From Fidelibacterota bacterium (lineage in GTDB: Bacteria; Fidelibacterota; UBA2242), in the NCBI GenBank assembly GCA_023133185.1, contig JAGLWX010000126.1:1-8416 (forward strand): 8,416 bases of DNA. The letters run 5' to 3'. The notes below the pieces were generated by a model. That model searched no databases. It was given only the letters and a program-made list of their open reading frames with translations, and was not told the DNA's origin. Position numbers and translations under genes: made by a program. Shown here piece by piece: positions 7,659-8,416 of this stretch (the stretch's first letter is position 1; every line of letters begins with the position of its first letter).

Positions 7659-8416
7659 GATCCGGATTCGCAAAGTTATTCTCTATTCGGTTCTCTTAAT
7701 CGGAGTAATAGTGACAATCGCGCCCTTTTTGTGGATGGTTTCCGCTTCGCTGATGCCGGTGGGTCAGGCCAACCAATTTCCACCGAAGTTCTGGCCGGAA
7801 AAAGTAACCTTCGAGCATTATCAAACTCTGTTCAGTCGTTTGAATGTGACCCGCTACTTTCTTAACAGTATCGTGATCTCGCTGTCCATTACCGGCATTT
7901 CACTGATTTTCAATTCCATGGCGGGCTTTGCTTTCGCAAAGTACCGCTTTGCCGGGAAGCGAAAACTATTTAAACTACTGCTTTCAGCCATGGTGATTCC
8001 TGCCCAGGTAACAATGCTGCCGCTTTTTCTGATGCTTAATCGTATGGGCTTTATCAATACCTACTGGGGCGTGATCATTCCGGGTATGGCCAGCATTTAC
8101 GGAATTTTCCTGATTAGACAGTATATTATCTCCATCCCGGATAGCTTAATCGAGTCCGCCCGTATCGATGGCGCTCACGATTTTACCATTTATTGGAGAA
8201 TTATCCTGCCGGTTGCAAAACCGATCCTGGTAACCCTGGCGTTATTTACCTTTATGGGCGCCTGGAATGATTTCCTGTGGCCCTTGATTGTGTTGACGAA
8301 GGATTCCATGTACACCCTGCCGGTGGTTCTTGCCAATTTAATGGGCGAGCACGTGCAGGATACGGAAATGATGATGGCCGGTTCGGTGATCACGATTCTG
8401 CCGATCATTATCGTCT
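7645..8416 (+). CDS. ABC sugar transporter permease, MalG/UgpE type, 3'-truncated
   Basis: The frame starts at ATG 7645, inside the last 14 nt of the preceding permease gene, and stays open to the window end: 257 complete codons, no stop. Relatives are usually about 270-290 residues, so probably only the last few dozen residues or fewer are missing. The protein has a first membrane segment (about 11-33), the 'FLWMVSASL' block followed by 'FPPKFWPEKVTFEHYQTLF' (45-63), 'RYFLNSIVIS', 'AGFAFAKYRF' and 'MVIPAQVTMLPLF'. The ATPase-docking loop 'ESARIDGAHDFTIYWRI' starts at E170 with Gly176 and ends 'ILPVAKP'. 'FMGAWNDFLWPL' is the MalG hallmark near the fifth segment. It forms the channel together with the upstream MalF-type permease. 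An 'AGAGA' stretch (7636-7640) is the only candidate ribosome binding site, and it is weak. Confidence 0.95.
   Translation, partial: MNYYKIRIRKVILYSVLLIGVIVTIAPFLWMVSASLMPVGQANQFPPKFWPEKVTFEHYQTLFSRLNVTRYFLNSIVISLSITGISLIFNSMAGFAFAKYRFAGKRKLFKLLLSAMVIPAQVTMLPLFLMLNRMGFINTYWGVIIPGMASIYGIFLIRQYIISIPDSLIESARIDGAHDFTIYWRIILPVAKPILVTLALFTFMGAWNDFLWPLIVLTKDSMYTLPVVLANLMGEHVQDTEMMMAGSVITILPIIIV

Overview
The window is a densely packed, single-strand (+) segment of six genes. Three carbohydrate-active proteins are followed by three components of a sugar ABC importer. It is open at both ends: the first gene lacks its 5' end and the last lacks its 3' end. Gaps are very short or negative (7 nt, 4-nt overlap, 34 nt, 4-nt overlap, 14-nt overlap), and no intrinsic terminator or convincing promoter is visible. 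I therefore read it as the middle of one operon. There is no gene-free stretch over 300 bases, and no RNA gene, mobile element or CRISPR array.

The organism is probably a diderm of the FCB superphylum outside the classical Bacteroidales. The best clue is the C-terminus of the third gene, which carries the 'NYPNPFNP' type-A sorting module of the type IX secretion system. That exact form is very common in Calditrichota, KSB1, Ignavibacteria and Marinimicrobia-like genomes. Uptake by an ABC importer, with no SusC/SusD pair in view, fits those groups better than Bacteroides. This taxonomic call is inference.

Region 1 (1-1295) encodes the C-terminal 430 residues of a soluble glycoamylase-family (PF10091-like) protein, related to the glycoamylase domain of cyclic beta-1,2-glucan synthases. 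Region 2 (1303-3012) encodes a lipoprotein with a predicted jelly-roll domain and a predicted (alpha/alpha)6-toroid domain that I cannot assign to a known glycoside hydrolase family. Region 3 (3009-5432) encodes a secreted four-module enzyme: carbohydrate-binding-like domain, fibronectin type III, GH144-type endo-beta-1,2-glucanase domain and T9SS sorting domain. Region 4 (5467-8416) encodes a lipoprotein solute-binding protein and two MalF/MalG-type permeases, the second cut by the window edge.

Taken together, the best model is a glucan-utilisation locus, most likely for beta-1,2-glucans. The GH144 enzyme is exported and cleaves the polymer outside, the other two toroid proteins trim or remodel the products, and the binding-protein-dependent importer takes up the oligosaccharides. 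The ATPase, regulator and cytoplasmic glucosidase or phosphorylase are not in the window. The most novel parts are the unassigned lipoprotein, the glycoamylase paralogue that lacks most of the GH144 acidic cluster, and a perfect 10-bp hairpin inside the signal-peptide codons of the binding protein, at the junction between the enzyme and transporter halves.
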